Source: Bacteroidaceae bacterium (lineage in GTDB: Bacteria; Bacteroidota; Bacteroidia; Bacteroidales; Bacteroidaceae). Taken from it: 34,107 nt of DNA. Shown piece by piece: positions 24,199-31,988 of this stretch; position 1 is the stretch's first letter, and every line of letters begins with the position of its first letter. The position numbers and the translations under genes were made by a program. The notes under the pieces were generated by a model that worked only from the letters and a program-made list of their open reading frames with translations, made no database searches and had not been told where the DNA came from. The stretch is taken from contig JAFYPH010000011.1 of assembly GCA_017547585.1 (NCBI GenBank), positions 1-34,107 on the forward strand, written 5' to 3'.

Positions 24199-24230
24199 GG
24201 TTGTCGATGTTTGTGGAAAATGTTGATGTG

Positions 24231-24238
24231 CAAAATTA
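24231..24238 (-). promoter_or_regulatory. -7 promoter element of the M64/ATP-grasp unit
   Basis: The minus strand reads TAATTTTG, about 33 bp upstream of the ATG at 24198. No TTG is seen at the normal spacing. Confidence 0.5.
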
Positions 24239-24331
24239 TTTATTTATTTTTTAGTAATTTTCGTAATCGGCGAATATTTTTCTTATTTCCTCTATTTTTC
24301 CACAAAAAATAGAAAAAAGTTACTTTTCTTG

Positions 24332-24362
24332 TTGAAGATTCTAATGTTTATGATTATTTTTG
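24332..24362 (+). promoter_or_regulatory. Promoter of the SPOR lipoprotein gene
   Basis: TTG (24332-24334) and TATTTTTG (24355-24362) are 20 nt apart, a full consensus match. The ATG at 24411 follows after about 40 nt of leader. Confidence 0.8.
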
Positions 24363-24410
24363 CAGTTGGAAATCATTTTTAGAAAGTAATTTATAAAAAA
24401 ATATAGAAAA

Positions 24411-24902
24411 ATGAAGAAATTATTTTTGTTGGGACTGGGCTTTTGCATGGTAATGGCTTTCAGTTCATGTAAATCACAGAAAGAGAGTGCTTATAAGACA
24501 GCTTACGACCAGGCTAAGCAGCAGGAACTTGTTCAGGGTAACTCACAGGCTTCAGACCCCATCGAGATTGCTCCCGTAACAAGCAAGACTACTACAAAAG
24601 CTGACGCTTCTTATCGTTCAGAGAAGGTTGTTCTCGCTAGCGGTACAGCAGGCTCATTGAAGGCTTACAGCGTAGTTTGCGGTAGCTTCTCTTCTAAGAC
24701 TAACGCTGATGCTCTCCGCGAGAAGCTCATCGGCGAGGGTTACAAGGCTCTTGTTGTTCAGAATCCCGCTACAGGCATGTACCGTGTAGTTTGCGGCTCT
24801 TACGACGATCGTCAGCAGGCTGCTGAGGCTCGCGCACAGTTCAAGGCCAACCACCCCAACGATGCTGACTTCCAGAAAGCATGGTTGCTCTACAACAACT
24901 AA
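24411..24902 (+). CDS. SPOR-domain lipoprotein
   Basis: SPOR domains bind denuded glycan strands of septal peptidoglycan. The 163-residue protein has a lipoprotein signal (MAFSSC, Cys20), a low-complexity linker (about 21-80, rich in Lys, Thr and Ser) and a C-terminal SPOR domain (about 84-161) with the two typical half-repeats: AYSVVCGSFSSKTNADALRE and YRVVCGSYDDRQQAAEARAQ. It could take part in division or cell-wall remodelling at midcell. Codon use is biased toward preferred codons, which hints at high expression. It is monocistronic, with promoter and terminator. Confidence 0.92.
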   Translation: MKKLFLLGLGFCMVMAFSSCKSQKESAYKTAYDQAKQQELVQGNSQASDPIEIAPVTSKTTTKADASYRSEKVVLASGTAGSLKAYSVVCGSFSSKTNADALREKLIGEGYKALVVQNPATGMYRVVCGSYDDRQQAAEARAQFKANHPNDADFQKAWLLYNN

Positions 24903-24927
24903 TATCCGCGAAAGATATTTAAAATAT

Positions 24928-24961
24928 GCGAGGCTTGTTTCGGCAAGTCTCGCTTTTTTTG
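24928..24961 (+). terminator. Terminator of the SPOR lipoprotein gene
   Basis: A 10-bp stem with one G-T pair (24928-24937 with 24944-24953) closes a 6-nt loop and is followed by seven T. Confidence 0.9.
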
Positions 24962-25026
24962 TGCCGCCGCCTTTGCCTAAATAAACATCTTCTAACACTT
25001 TTTTTTACAGTTTACGGGCGAGGCGC

Positions 25027-25057
25027 TTGCTTGGCGACGCAATTTGCAGTATTTTTG
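25027..25057 (+). promoter_or_regulatory. Promoter of the ruvX-def-TPR operon
   Basis: TTG (25027-25029) is followed after 20 nt by TATTTTTG (25050-25057). The ruvX ATG at 25086 lies 28 nt downstream of the box. Confidence 0.8.
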
Positions 25058-25085
25058 CGTGTTCATTTGCGAAAAATAAAGGATT

Positions 25086-25508
25086 ATGGGAAGAATACTT
25101 GCCATTGATTATGGAAAAAAACGCACAGGCCTCGCCGTCACCGATGAATTGCAGATAATTCCCGGTGGCCTTACAACCGTCGAGACTACTGCGCTCGTCG
25201 ACTACATTCTCAACTATGTGAAAAGCGAGAATGTAGAGAGAATAGTGGTGGGCCTGCCCAAAAAGCTCAACAACGAGTATTCCGAGAATATGGTGCGCAT
25301 AGAGCCATTCGTCAATCGTCTGCAGAAGTTGTTGCCGCAGATGCCCATCGAGTACTACGACGAGCGTTTCACGTCGCAGCTTGCCCAGCAGGCTATCCTC
25401 GATGCGGGCCTCAAGAAAAAGACGCGACAGAATAAGGCGCTTGTCGACGAGGTTAGCGCAGTCATCATCCTGCAATCCTATCTTGACAGCAAACGCTGGG
25501 GCAAATGA
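25086..25508 (+). CDS. ruvX: Putative pre-16S rRNA nuclease / Holliday junction resolvase (YqgF/RuvX)
   Basis: YqgF has an RNase H-like fold; it was first called a Holliday junction resolvase and in E. coli is needed for pre-16S rRNA 5' end maturation. The 140-residue protein starts with the first catalytic strand ILAIDYGKKRTGLAV (Asp8), then shows VVGLPKKLN, YYDERFTS and the C-terminal DEVSAVIILQSYLD. Size and motif order are standard. def follows 28 bp downstream. Confidence 0.94.
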   Translation: MGRILAIDYGKKRTGLAVTDELQIIPGGLTTVETTALVDYILNYVKSENVERIVVGLPKKLNNEYSENMVRIEPFVNRLQKLLPQMPIEYYDERFTSQLAQQAILDAGLKKKTRQNKALVDEVSAVIILQSYLDSKRWGK

Positions 25509-25536
25509 AAATATAAAAACAGATAAAATTTTTACT

Positions 25537-26094
25537 ATGATATTACCTATTTACCTTTACGGCCAGCCTGTTCTCAGAAAGGTGGCAGCAGACATCGAGC
25601 CCGATTACCCCGAACTTCAGGAGCTCATTAAAAATATGTTCGAGACAATGTGGAACGCCGAGGGTATCGGCCTTGCGGCTCCCCAGATAGGCCTCCCCAT
25701 CCGCCTTGTAGTTCTCGACCTCGACCCCCTGTCCGAGGACTACCCCGAGTACAAGGAGTTCCGTCGCGTCTACATCAACGCCCACATCATCGAGACATCC
25801 GAAGAGACAGTCTCTATCGAGGAGGGCTGCCTCTCTGTGCCCGGAATCCACGAGAAGGTTACCCGTCCCGAGCGCATCCGCGTGCAGTATCTTGACGAGA
25901 ATATGCAAGAGCACGACGAGTGGGTCGAGGGCTTCCTCGCTCGCGCCATGCAGCACGAATTCGACCACCTCGAGGGTAAAGTGTTTGTCGACAGACTCAC
26001 CCCTCTGCGTCGTCAGATGAACAAAAACCGCTTGATGAACTTGCTTCGCGGCAAGGCTCATTGTGCATACAAGACCAAGAGAATCCTGAAATGA
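25537..26094 (+). CDS. def: Peptide deformylase
   Basis: Deformylase removes the formyl group from the N-terminal methionine of new proteins. From the ATG at 25537 the protein is 185 residues, normal for the family. All three signature motifs are present: GIGLAAPQIG (43-52), EEGCLSVPG (95-103, metal ligand Cys98) and HEFDHLEG (140-147; His140, Glu141, His144). An earlier in-frame start would lie inside ruvX and only adds unrelated residues. Its TGA overlaps the ATG of the next gene (ATGA), which suggests translational coupling. Confidence 0.97.
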   Translation: MILPIYLYGQPVLRKVAADIEPDYPELQELIKNMFETMWNAEGIGLAAPQIGLPIRLVVLDLDPLSEDYPEYKEFRRVYINAHIIETSEETVSIEEGCLSVPGIHEKVTRPERIRVQYLDENMQEHDEWVEGFLARAMQHEFDHLEGKVFVDRLTPLRRQMNKNRLMNLLRGKAHCAYKTKRILK

Positions 26095-28112
26095 GGCTTC
26101 TGAGAGCACTTTCTCTTTTAATCCTTTTAACCTGTTCGCTTGTAGCAAAGGCTCAGCTAAATGTCGAACATGTGATGCTGGTGGGGCGCAACGCGCTCTA
26201 TTTCGAGGATTATGTGCTCTCGATAAGATATTTCAATATGGTGATAGGAGTAAGGCCACGCCTGAGCGAGCCTTATTTCTATCGCGCACTCGCAAAATAC
26301 AATCTCGATGATTATAAAGGTGCGTCGGACGACCTTACTCTGTCGATAGAGAAAAATCCGTACGTCTCGAAGAGCTACCAGCTTCGAGGACTCTGTCGTG
26401 TCTATATGGAACAGTACGATAGCGCCGAAATTGACTTTAGAAAAGCCATACACTACGAGCCGCAGAATGTGGCCGTGTGGAACAATCTCATCCTTTGTGC
26501 CATGCAGCGCGAGCATTGGGAGCGTGCCGATGCACTGCTCGACTCGGTGCAGCTGTTTGCCCCGCGCAACGCCGACATTCATCTTATGCGCATGCAGGTG
26601 TCGATGAAGCGCGGCGACACCATTGCCGCCCGTCGTTGGGTGGACAAGGCCATCCACTTCGACAAATACTCGGCAAACGTCTATTCGGCGCGTGCAATGT
26701 TGCTTGCCCAGGTCGAGAAATACGACAGCGCCGAGGTTGACATGGGCCGCGCCATTGAGCTTATGCCCGACCGCAGCGGCTACTATATAAACAGGGCCCT
26801 CATACGCTACTACCGCGAGAATCTGCGTGGTGCGATGGCCGACTACGACATGGCACTGAATGCCGACCCTACCAATCTTCTCGGCTACTACAACCGCGGA
26901 CTTCTGCGTGCGCAGGTGGGCGACGACAACCGCGCCATTGAGGACTTCGACAATGTGCTGAAGGTGGACGAAGAGAATACTCTCGCACGCTTCAATAGGG
27001 CACTGCTGCGCGACCGCACGGGCGACCTTCAGGGAGCAATCTCCGACTATACGGCAGTAATCGCCGAATACCCCAATTTCGAATATGGCTACCGTTGCCG
27101 CGCCGAGGCGCGTCGCAAGGTGGGCGACAAGAAGGGTGCGGCCGACGACGAGACGTGGCTGCTCAAGCGACAGATAGAGCAATACAACAATGCTCGCAAC
27201 GGCAAGGCTGCGGCCGCCGATACTCTGCAGCAGGATGAAAAGGTGCGCAAGAGCTCCGACAGGAACGTGAACAAATATAATAGGGTGGTGGTGGCCGACG
27301 ACAGCAACGACAAGAAATATATTTCAAACTATCGTGGAAAGGTGCAGAATCGCAAGGTCGACGTGCGCCTCGAGCCGCTCTTCGTAGTCTCTTACTACGA
27401 AAAGCCACACGAGCTGGGCGAGGCCATGCAATACTACAAGCCCATAGCCGATTACAACAGCCGTAACCTGCTGCCCGAGCCTCTGCTGCTCACCAACGAC
27501 GAGCGCTCGCTCAGCGAGAGCGAGGTGCAGCGCCACTTCGACAATATCGATGCGCGTGCAAAGGATATTGCCGACGCCCCAGAGGATATTACCCATCGTG
27601 TGGCACGAGCGCTCGACTTTTCTCTTGTGCAGGACTTTTCGTCGGCGTTGAACGACCTCAACGAGGCCCTTGCGCTCGACGGCGACCTGTGGCTCGTCTA
27701 CTTTATGCGCGCCGCCGTGCGTTACAAACTCTTCGAGACAGAAATGCTCAACAACGAGCCTGTCGAGGGTAGTGTGCCGCTACCTGTGAGTGGAAACAAA
27801 GATGTTTCCAATATCGACTATCATCTTGTGGTTAACGACCTTACGCACGTCATTACCCTGATGCCCGATTTTGTTCACGCCTACTACAACCGCGCCAATA
27901 TCTACGTGAAGATGGGCGATTATATGTCCGCCATTGCCGATTATAATGAAGCAATAAGGCTCGACGACGATTTTGCCGAGGCCTACTTCAACCGCGGACT
28001 CACACTCATCTATCAGGGAAAGAGCAGCGAGGGCATTGCCGACCTCAGCAAGGCCGGCGAGCTTGGACTATATTCGGCCTACAACATCATCAAGCGTTTC
28101 AAGGATAAATAA
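26091..28112 (+). CDS. Exported tetratricopeptide-repeat protein
   Basis: The 673-residue protein has a signal peptide (MRLLRALSLLILLTCSLVAKA, cut before Q) and many TPR units: about eight from residue 30 to 360 and a second set from about 500 to the end. Typical helices read YYNRGLLRAQVGDDNRAIED and AYYNRANIYVKMGDYMSAIA. Between them is a charged non-TPR segment (about 365-470). TPR proteins are scaffolds for protein partners, and the signal peptide places this one in the periplasm. I chose the ATG at 26091 because it begins the signal peptide and overlaps the def stop in a coupled ATGA. The partner is unknown. Confidence 0.9.
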   Translation: MRLLRALSLLILLTCSLVAKAQLNVEHVMLVGRNALYFEDYVLSIRYFNMVIGVRPRLSEPYFYRALAKYNLDDYKGASDDLTLSIEKNPYVSKSYQLRGLCRVYMEQYDSAEIDFRKAIHYEPQNVAVWNNLILCAMQREHWERADALLDSVQLFAPRNADIHLMRMQVSMKRGDTIAARRWVDKAIHFDKYSANVYSARAMLLAQVEKYDSAEVDMGRAIELMPDRSGYYINRALIRYYRENLRGAMADYDMALNADPTNLLGYYNRGLLRAQVGDDNRAIEDFDNVLKVDEENTLARFNRALLRDRTGDLQGAISDYTAVIAEYPNFEYGYRCRAEARRKVGDKKGAADDETWLLKRQIEQYNNARNGKAAAADTLQQDEKVRKSSDRNVNKYNRVVVADDSNDKKYISNYRGKVQNRKVDVRLEPLFVVSYYEKPHELGEAMQYYKPIADYNSRNLLPEPLLLTNDERSLSESEVQRHFDNIDARAKDIADAPEDITHRVARALDFSLVQDFSSALNDLNEALALDGDLWLVYFMRAAVRYKLFETEMLNNEPVEGSVPLPVSGNKDVSNIDYHLVVNDLTHVITLMPDFVHAYYNRANIYVKMGDYMSAIADYNEAIRLDDDFAEAYFNRGLTLIYQGKSSEGIADLSKAGELGLYSAYNIIKRFKDK

Positions 28113-28171
28113 GAGGGCCGCTAAAGTGCTATAAAAAATTCAAGCACATAAATTTAAATAACTTCTAAATA

Positions 28172-28209
28172 TAGCCGTTTTTCGTTGTAAAAAAACGGCT
28201 ACTTTTTTT
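28172..28209 (+). terminator. Terminator of the ruvX-def-TPR operon
   Basis: An 11-bp stem (28172-28182 with 28191-28201) closes a short loop and is followed by seven T (28203-28209). Confidence 0.88.
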
Positions 28210-28229
28210 CAACTTAAATTAGTTTGCAT

Positions 28230-28237
28230 TATCTTTG
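28230..28237 (+). promoter_or_regulatory. -7 promoter element of the thrS-infC-rpmI-rplT operon
   Basis: TATCTTTG matches the consensus; a TTC lies 19 nt upstream (28208-28210) in place of TTG. The start codon of thrS is about 100 nt downstream, so the mRNA has a long leader. Confidence 0.65.
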
Positions 28238-28246
28238 CAAAGTTTT

Positions 28247-28310
28247 TGCGGCAATGTAGGCATACGCGGCAAATGAAGCCTTGTTTCGGCGCCAACGTGC
28301 CATTGTTGCA
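28247..28310 (+). promoter_or_regulatory. Foldable leader upstream of thrS
   Basis: The 10-nt arms at 28247-28256 and 28301-28310 can pair fully, with two G-T wobbles, and enclose small GGC/GCC hairpins. In other bacteria thrS is controlled in its leader, by ThrRS itself in E. coli and by T-boxes in Firmicutes. No T-box features are visible. A regulatory role is inference. Confidence 0.35.
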
Positions 28311-28340
28311 AGAGAATTTATAAATGTAAAAAATAGAACT

Positions 28341-30281
28341 ATGATAAAGATAACATTTCCCGACGGCTCGGTACGTGAGTACGAGAGTGGAATTACAGGA
28401 TTTCAGGTAGCGCAGAGCATCAGCCAGCGTTTGGCCGATGATGTTCTTGCATGCAGTATCAATGACGAAGTTTGCGACGTGAACACAAAGATAACAGAGG
28501 ATGCAACCATCATGCTTCACAAGTGGGACGACGCCGAGGGCAAACGCGCCTTCTGGCACACAAGCGCCCATCTTCTTGCCGAGGCATTGCAGGAGCTCTA
28601 TCCCGGAATTCAGTTCGGTATCGGCCCCGCGATTGAGAATGGCTTCTACTACGATGTTGACGCAGGCGACACTGTAATCAAAGAGGAGAGCCTCGCTGCC
28701 ATCGAAAAGAAAATGGCCGAGCTTGCCGCTAAAAAATCGGAATTGGTAAGAGCCGAGATTTCAAAAGAGGATGCCCTCAAATTCTTCGGCGACAAAGGTC
28801 AGGAGTACAAGTGCGAGCTTATAAGCGAGCTCGAGGACGGCACCATCACCACATACACACAGGGTGCGTTCACCGACCTCTGCAAAGGCCCCCACATTCC
28901 CTCTACAGCCCCCATCAAGGCTATCAAGCTGTTGTCGGTAGCAGGTGCATACTGGCGCGGCAAAGAGGACAGAAAGCAGCTTACACGTATCTACGGCGTC
29001 TCATTCCCCAAGAAAAAGATGCTCGACGAGTATCTTGCAGTCCTCGAAGAGGCCAAGAAACGCGACCACCGCAAGATTGGCAAGGAGATGAATCTCTTTA
29101 TGTTCTCCGAGTCAGTAGGTAAGGGCCTTCCCTTGTGGTTGCCCAAAGGAACAGCGCTCCGTCTGCGTCTCGAGGAGTTCCTCAAACGCATCCAGCGTCG
29201 TTTCGGTTACGAGCAGGTGATGACACCCCACATTGGTGCAAAGCAGCTCTACGTGACATCGGGACACTATGCAAAATATGGCAAGGACTCGTTCCAGCCT
29301 ATCAATACACCCGAGGAGGGTGAAGAGTATCTGTTGAAGCCCATGAACTGTCCCCACCACTGTGAGATTTACAAGTGCATGCCCCGCTCTTACAGAGAAC
29401 TCCCCGTGCGTCTCGCCGAGTTTGGAACAGTTTATCGTTACGAGCAGAGTGGCGAGCTCCACGGACTCACACGCGTGCGTAGCTTTACACAGGACGATGC
29501 CCACATCTTCTGCCGCCCCGACCAATTGAAAGACGAGTTCTTGGCAGTGATGGATATTATCTTCATAATCTTCAAAGCACTCAACTTCGAGAACTTCGAG
29601 GCGCAGATCTCTTTGCGCGACCCCAATAACCGCGAAAAATACATCGGTAGCGACGAGAATTGGGAGAAGGCCGAGACAGCAATCATTGAGGCTTGTCAGG
29701 AGAAGGGTCTCAAAGCAAGAATAGAGTACGGCGAGGCAGCATTCTATGGCCCCAAGCTCGACTTTATGGTAAAAGACGCCATCGGTCGCCGTTGGCAGTT
29801 GGGTACCATCCAGGTAGACTACAACCTCCCCGAGCGTTTCGACCTCGAGTACACAGGTGCCGACAACCAGAAGTACCGCCCCATCATGATTCACCGTGCC
29901 CCCTTCGGCTCAATGGAGCGTTTCGTTGCAGTGCTCATCGAGCACACAGGTGGTAAATTCCCCTTGTGGTTGACACCCGACCAGGTTGCAGTGCTCCCCG
30001 TCAGTGAAAAGTACAACGAGTACGCCGAGCAGGTGAGCAAGTACCTCGACCTTAACGGAGTGCGCGCAATTGTCGACGACCGCAACGAAAAAATCGGCCG
30101 CAAGATACGCGACAACGAAATGAAGCGCATCCCCTATATGCTCATCGTGGGCGAAAAAGAGGCTGCAACAGGCGAAGTTTCGGTAAGAAAACAGGGCGAA
30201 GGCGACCAGGGAAGCATGAAATTTGAAGATTTTGCAAAAAAAATCAACGAAGAAGTTAATAATATGATAAATAAGTGGTAA
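28341..30281 (+). CDS. thrS: Threonyl-tRNA synthetase
   Basis: It charges tRNA-Thr and hydrolyses mischarged seryl-tRNA. From the ATG at 28341 the protein is 646 residues, the normal size. It has an N-terminal TGS domain (1-61), an editing domain with HTSAH (73-77) and the CKGPH motif (about 180), and a class II catalytic core with [10 protein letters not shown] (near 335), whose Cys is a zinc ligand. A C-terminal anticodon-binding domain (about 545-640) ends the chain. Upstream in-frame residues from 28281 are not part of the family. infC follows after 52 bp. Confidence 0.97.
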   Translation: MIKITFPDGSVREYESGITGFQVAQSISQRLADDVLACSINDEVCDVNTKITEDATIMLHKWDDAEGKRAFWHTSAHLLAEALQELYPGIQFGIGPAIENGFYYDVDAGDTVIKEESLAAIEKKMAELAAKKSELVRAEISKEDALKFFGDKGQEYKCELISELEDGTITTYTQGAFTDLCKGPHIPSTAPIKAIKLLSVAGAYWRGKEDRKQLTRIYGVSFPKKKMLDEYLAVLEEAKKRDHRKIGKEMNLFMFSESVGKGLPLWLPKGTALRLRLEEFLKRIQRRFGYEQVMTPHIGAKQLYVTSGHYAKYGKDSFQPINTPEEGEEYLLKPMNCPHHCEIYKCMPRSYRELPVRLAEFGTVYRYEQSGELHGLTRVRSFTQDDAHIFCRPDQLKDEFLAVMDIIFIIFKALNFENFEAQISLRDPNNREKYIGSDENWEKAETAIIEACQEKGLKARIEYGEAAFYGPKLDFMVKDAIGRRWQLGTIQVDYNLPERFDLEYTGADNQKYRPIMIHRAPFGSMERFVAVLIEHTGGKFPLWLTPDQVAVLPVSEKYNEYAEQVSKYLDLNGVRAIVDDRNEKIGRKIRDNEMKRIPYMLIVGEKEAATGEVSVRKQGEGDQGSMKFEDFAKKINEEVNNMINKW

Positions 30282-30333
30282 ATTTGCACGCTGAATTTAT
30301 CAATAACATAAAAAGGAACTTATAAATTAATTA

Positions 30334-30933
30334 ATGAAGAACGACAACCTTAAGAATCAGTACCGCGTAAATGAGCAGATTCGCGCTCGCGAAGTGCGTA
30401 TTGTCGGTGATGATGTTGAATCTGTAGTAATGCCTTTGCACAAGGCGTTGAGTCTGGCCGAAGAGAAAGAGCTCGACCTTGTAGAGATTTCTCCCACCGC
30501 AGTTCCCCCGGTTTGCCGCTTGATTGAGTATTCAAAGTTCCTCTATCAGCTGAAAAAACGCGCCAAGGAGCAGAAGGCGAAACAGGTGAAGATAGACGTT
30601 AAAGAGATTCGTTTCGGTCCTCAGACTGACGAGCACGACTACAACTTCAAACTGAAGCACGCAATCAGCTTCCTCAAAGATGGTGACAAAGTAAAAGCCT
30701 ACGTGTTTTTCAAAGGACGTTCAATCCTCTTTAAAGAACAGGGCGAGGTATTGCTTCTGCGTTTCGCAAACGACCTCGAGGAGTATGGCAAGCTTGACAT
30801 GATGCCCGTGCTCGAAGGCAAGCGTATGACAATAATGATGTCACCCAAAAAGGCGGCTCAGCCCAAGAAAGCAGCTCAGCCCAAAGAGGCCAAGCCCGAG
30901 CAGAAACCTGCAAACGAAACAAAAAGCGAGTAA
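30334..30933 (+). CDS. infC: Translation initiation factor IF-3
   Basis: IF-3 binds the 30S subunit and checks initiator tRNA and start codon choice. The 199-residue protein shows the N-terminal domain ([18 protein letters not shown]), the connecting Lys-rich helix (about 60-85), the C-terminal domain ([20 protein letters not shown]) and MIMMSPKK-like IF-3 endings. A Lys/Ala/Pro-rich tail (about 170-199, [19 protein letters not shown]) extends it beyond the E. coli protein. The start is an ordinary ATG, not the rare AUU that controls infC in E. coli, so that form of feedback is not available here. Confidence 0.96.
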   Translation: MKNDNLKNQYRVNEQIRAREVRIVGDDVESVVMPLHKALSLAEEKELDLVEISPTAVPPVCRLIEYSKFLYQLKKRAKEQKAKQVKIDVKEIRFGPQTDEHDYNFKLKHAISFLKDGDKVKAYVFFKGRSILFKEQGEVLLLRFANDLEEYGKLDMMPVLEGKRMTIMMSPKKAAQPKKAAQPKEAKPEQKPANETKSE

Positions 30934-30984
30934 TGTTGGATAGTACATTGCCGCAATTAAATATTAACTATTAATTTTTAAAAA

Positions 30985-31182
30985 ATGCCAAAAGTTAAAA
31001 CTAACTCCGGTGCCAAAAAAAGATTCGCTCTTACCGGAACGGGTAAAATCAAAAGGAAACATGCTTATCACAGCCACATCCTGACAAAGAAGACAAAGAA
31101 GCAGAAACGTAACCTCGTTAAGTTTACAGTTCTCGATTCTTCAAATGTTAAAATGGTAAAAGAGTTGTTGGCTCAGCGCTAA
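30985..31182 (+). CDS. rpmI: 50S ribosomal protein L35 (bL35)
   Basis: This 65-residue, very basic protein has the full L35 pattern: [20 protein letters not shown], then [20 protein letters not shown]. It is the usual neighbour of infC and rplT. A 77-bp gap to rplT contains a foldable element (31200-31244). Confidence 0.97.
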   Translation: MPKVKTNSGAKKRFALTGTGKIKRKHAYHSHILTKKTKKQKRNLVKFTVLDSSNVKMVKELLAQR

Positions 31183-31199
31183 GTAATTAATTATTAACC

Positions 31200-31244
31200 G
31201 AATGTTTTTAGCCTAAAGACCGTTAGACAACGGCGCTAACATTC
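31200..31244 (+). promoter_or_regulatory. Candidate L20 autoregulatory RNA element between rpmI and rplT
   Basis: The 45-nt segment folds into an outer stem GAATGTT/AACATTC (31200-31206 with 31238-31244), a TTT bulge, a short AGC/GCT stem (31210-31212 with 31235-31237), an asymmetric internal loop, and an apical hairpin CCGTT-AGAC-AACGG (31220-31233). It ends 15 nt before the rplT ATG. L20 represses this operon by binding mRNA in E. coli and B. subtilis, so a Bacteroidales counterpart is plausible; binding is not shown. Confidence 0.6.
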
Positions 31245-31259
31245 AAAAAAAAGAAAACT

Positions 31260-31604
31260 ATGCCAAGATCAGTGAATCATGTTGCTTCAAGAGCACGTAG
31301 AAAGAAAATTTTAGGTTTGACCAGAGGTTACTTTGGTGCAAGAAAGAATGTATGGACAGTAGCCAAGAACACTTGGGAGAAGGGTCTTACATATGCTTTC
31401 CGCGACCGTCGTAACAAGAAACGCGAGTTCCGCGCTTTGTGGATTCAGCGTATCAATGCTGCAGCTCGTCTCGAGGGTATGTCATACTCACAGTTGATGG
31501 GTGCTTTGCACAAGGCAGGTATCGAGATCAACCGTAAGGTTCTCGCCGACCTCGCAATGAACAATCCCGCAGCGTTCAAAGCTATCGTTGATAAAGTAAA
31601 GTAA
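31260..31604 (+). CDS. rplT: 50S ribosomal protein L20 (bL20)
   Basis: The 114-residue protein has the expected N-terminal tail and helix ([20 protein letters not shown]) and the conserved [20 protein letters not shown] region (near residues 49-68). L20 binds 23S rRNA early in 50S assembly and often represses its own operon. It is the last gene of thrS-infC-rpmI-rplT, followed after 22 bp by a strong terminator. Confidence 0.97.
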   Translation: MPRSVNHVASRARRKKILGLTRGYFGARKNVWTVAKNTWEKGLTYAFRDRRNKKREFRALWIQRINAAARLEGMSYSQLMGALHKAGIEINRKVLADLAMNNPAAFKAIVDKVK

Positions 31605-31626
31605 TCTTAGGTCAATGATGCAATAT

Positions 31627-31659
31627 GCGAGTGAAACGAATGTTTCACTCGCTTTTTTT
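31627..31659 (+). terminator. Terminator of the thrS-rplT operon
   Basis: A perfect 11-bp stem (31627-31637 with 31642-31652) closes a GAAT loop and is followed by seven T. Confidence 0.94.
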
Positions 31660-31726
31660 ATGCTGTTGATAATCATTGCATTTCGCAAGGGAAGAAAAAT
31701 AAATGGAAAAAAAATGTACAAATAGT

Positions 31727-31756
31727 TTGATTTTCTGAATTCTGTTATTATTTTTG
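31727..31756 (+). promoter_or_regulatory. Promoter of the Bacteroidales-1 RNA
   Basis: TTG (31727-31729) is followed after exactly 19 nt by TATTTTTG (31749-31756). The predicted start site (about 31762) coincides with the 5' arm of the RNA's closing stem. Confidence 0.85.
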
Positions 31757-31761
31757 CCATA

Positions 31762-31980
31762 GGTTTTGCTGCGTTTGATGACTGGGAAACTCATCAATTA
31801 TATTCAGAAAACCGAGACAAGTTTCATTCTCAATGGCGGGCCACGCCTTCGGGTAGCAATTAAGTGCCGGTGGATTACAAAGAGATGGAACTCTCAAATC
31901 TTATTTACTCGGAGTTTCGTCGTTCTATCGGCGTAGCAAAACTTTCCCATACAAAAAGCCGCACATTTGTGCGGCTTTTC
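31762..31980 (+). ncRNA. Bacteroidales-1 RNA (6S-like non-coding RNA)
   Basis: The roughly 215-nt transcript has no convincing reading frame but has a full promoter, a terminator and a coherent fold. An 11-bp closing stem pairs 31763-31773 with 31932-31942. A large internal bubble follows, with a TTGATGA/TCATCAA hairpin (31775-31797) in its 5' strand. A CCGAG/CTCGG stem and a 10-bp arm GTTTCAT-CTC/GAGATGGAAC with one bulged T lead to a TTCG-capped tip. Location downstream of rplT, Bacteroidota promoter and terminal hairpin match the described Bacteroidales-1 motif, which has been related to 6S RNA. Exact ends are estimates, and a 6S role (RNA polymerase binding) is inferred from shape. Confidence 0.8.
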
Positions 31981-31988
31981 TGCTTTTT
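31954..31988. terminator. Bidirectional terminator of the Bacteroidales-1 RNA and the fasciclin gene
   Basis: A perfect 12-bp stem (31954-31965 with 31968-31979) closes a TT gap and has A and T runs on either side. It ends the RNA on the + strand and the convergent fasciclin gene on the - strand, whose stop lies 8 bp away. Confidence 0.9.
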
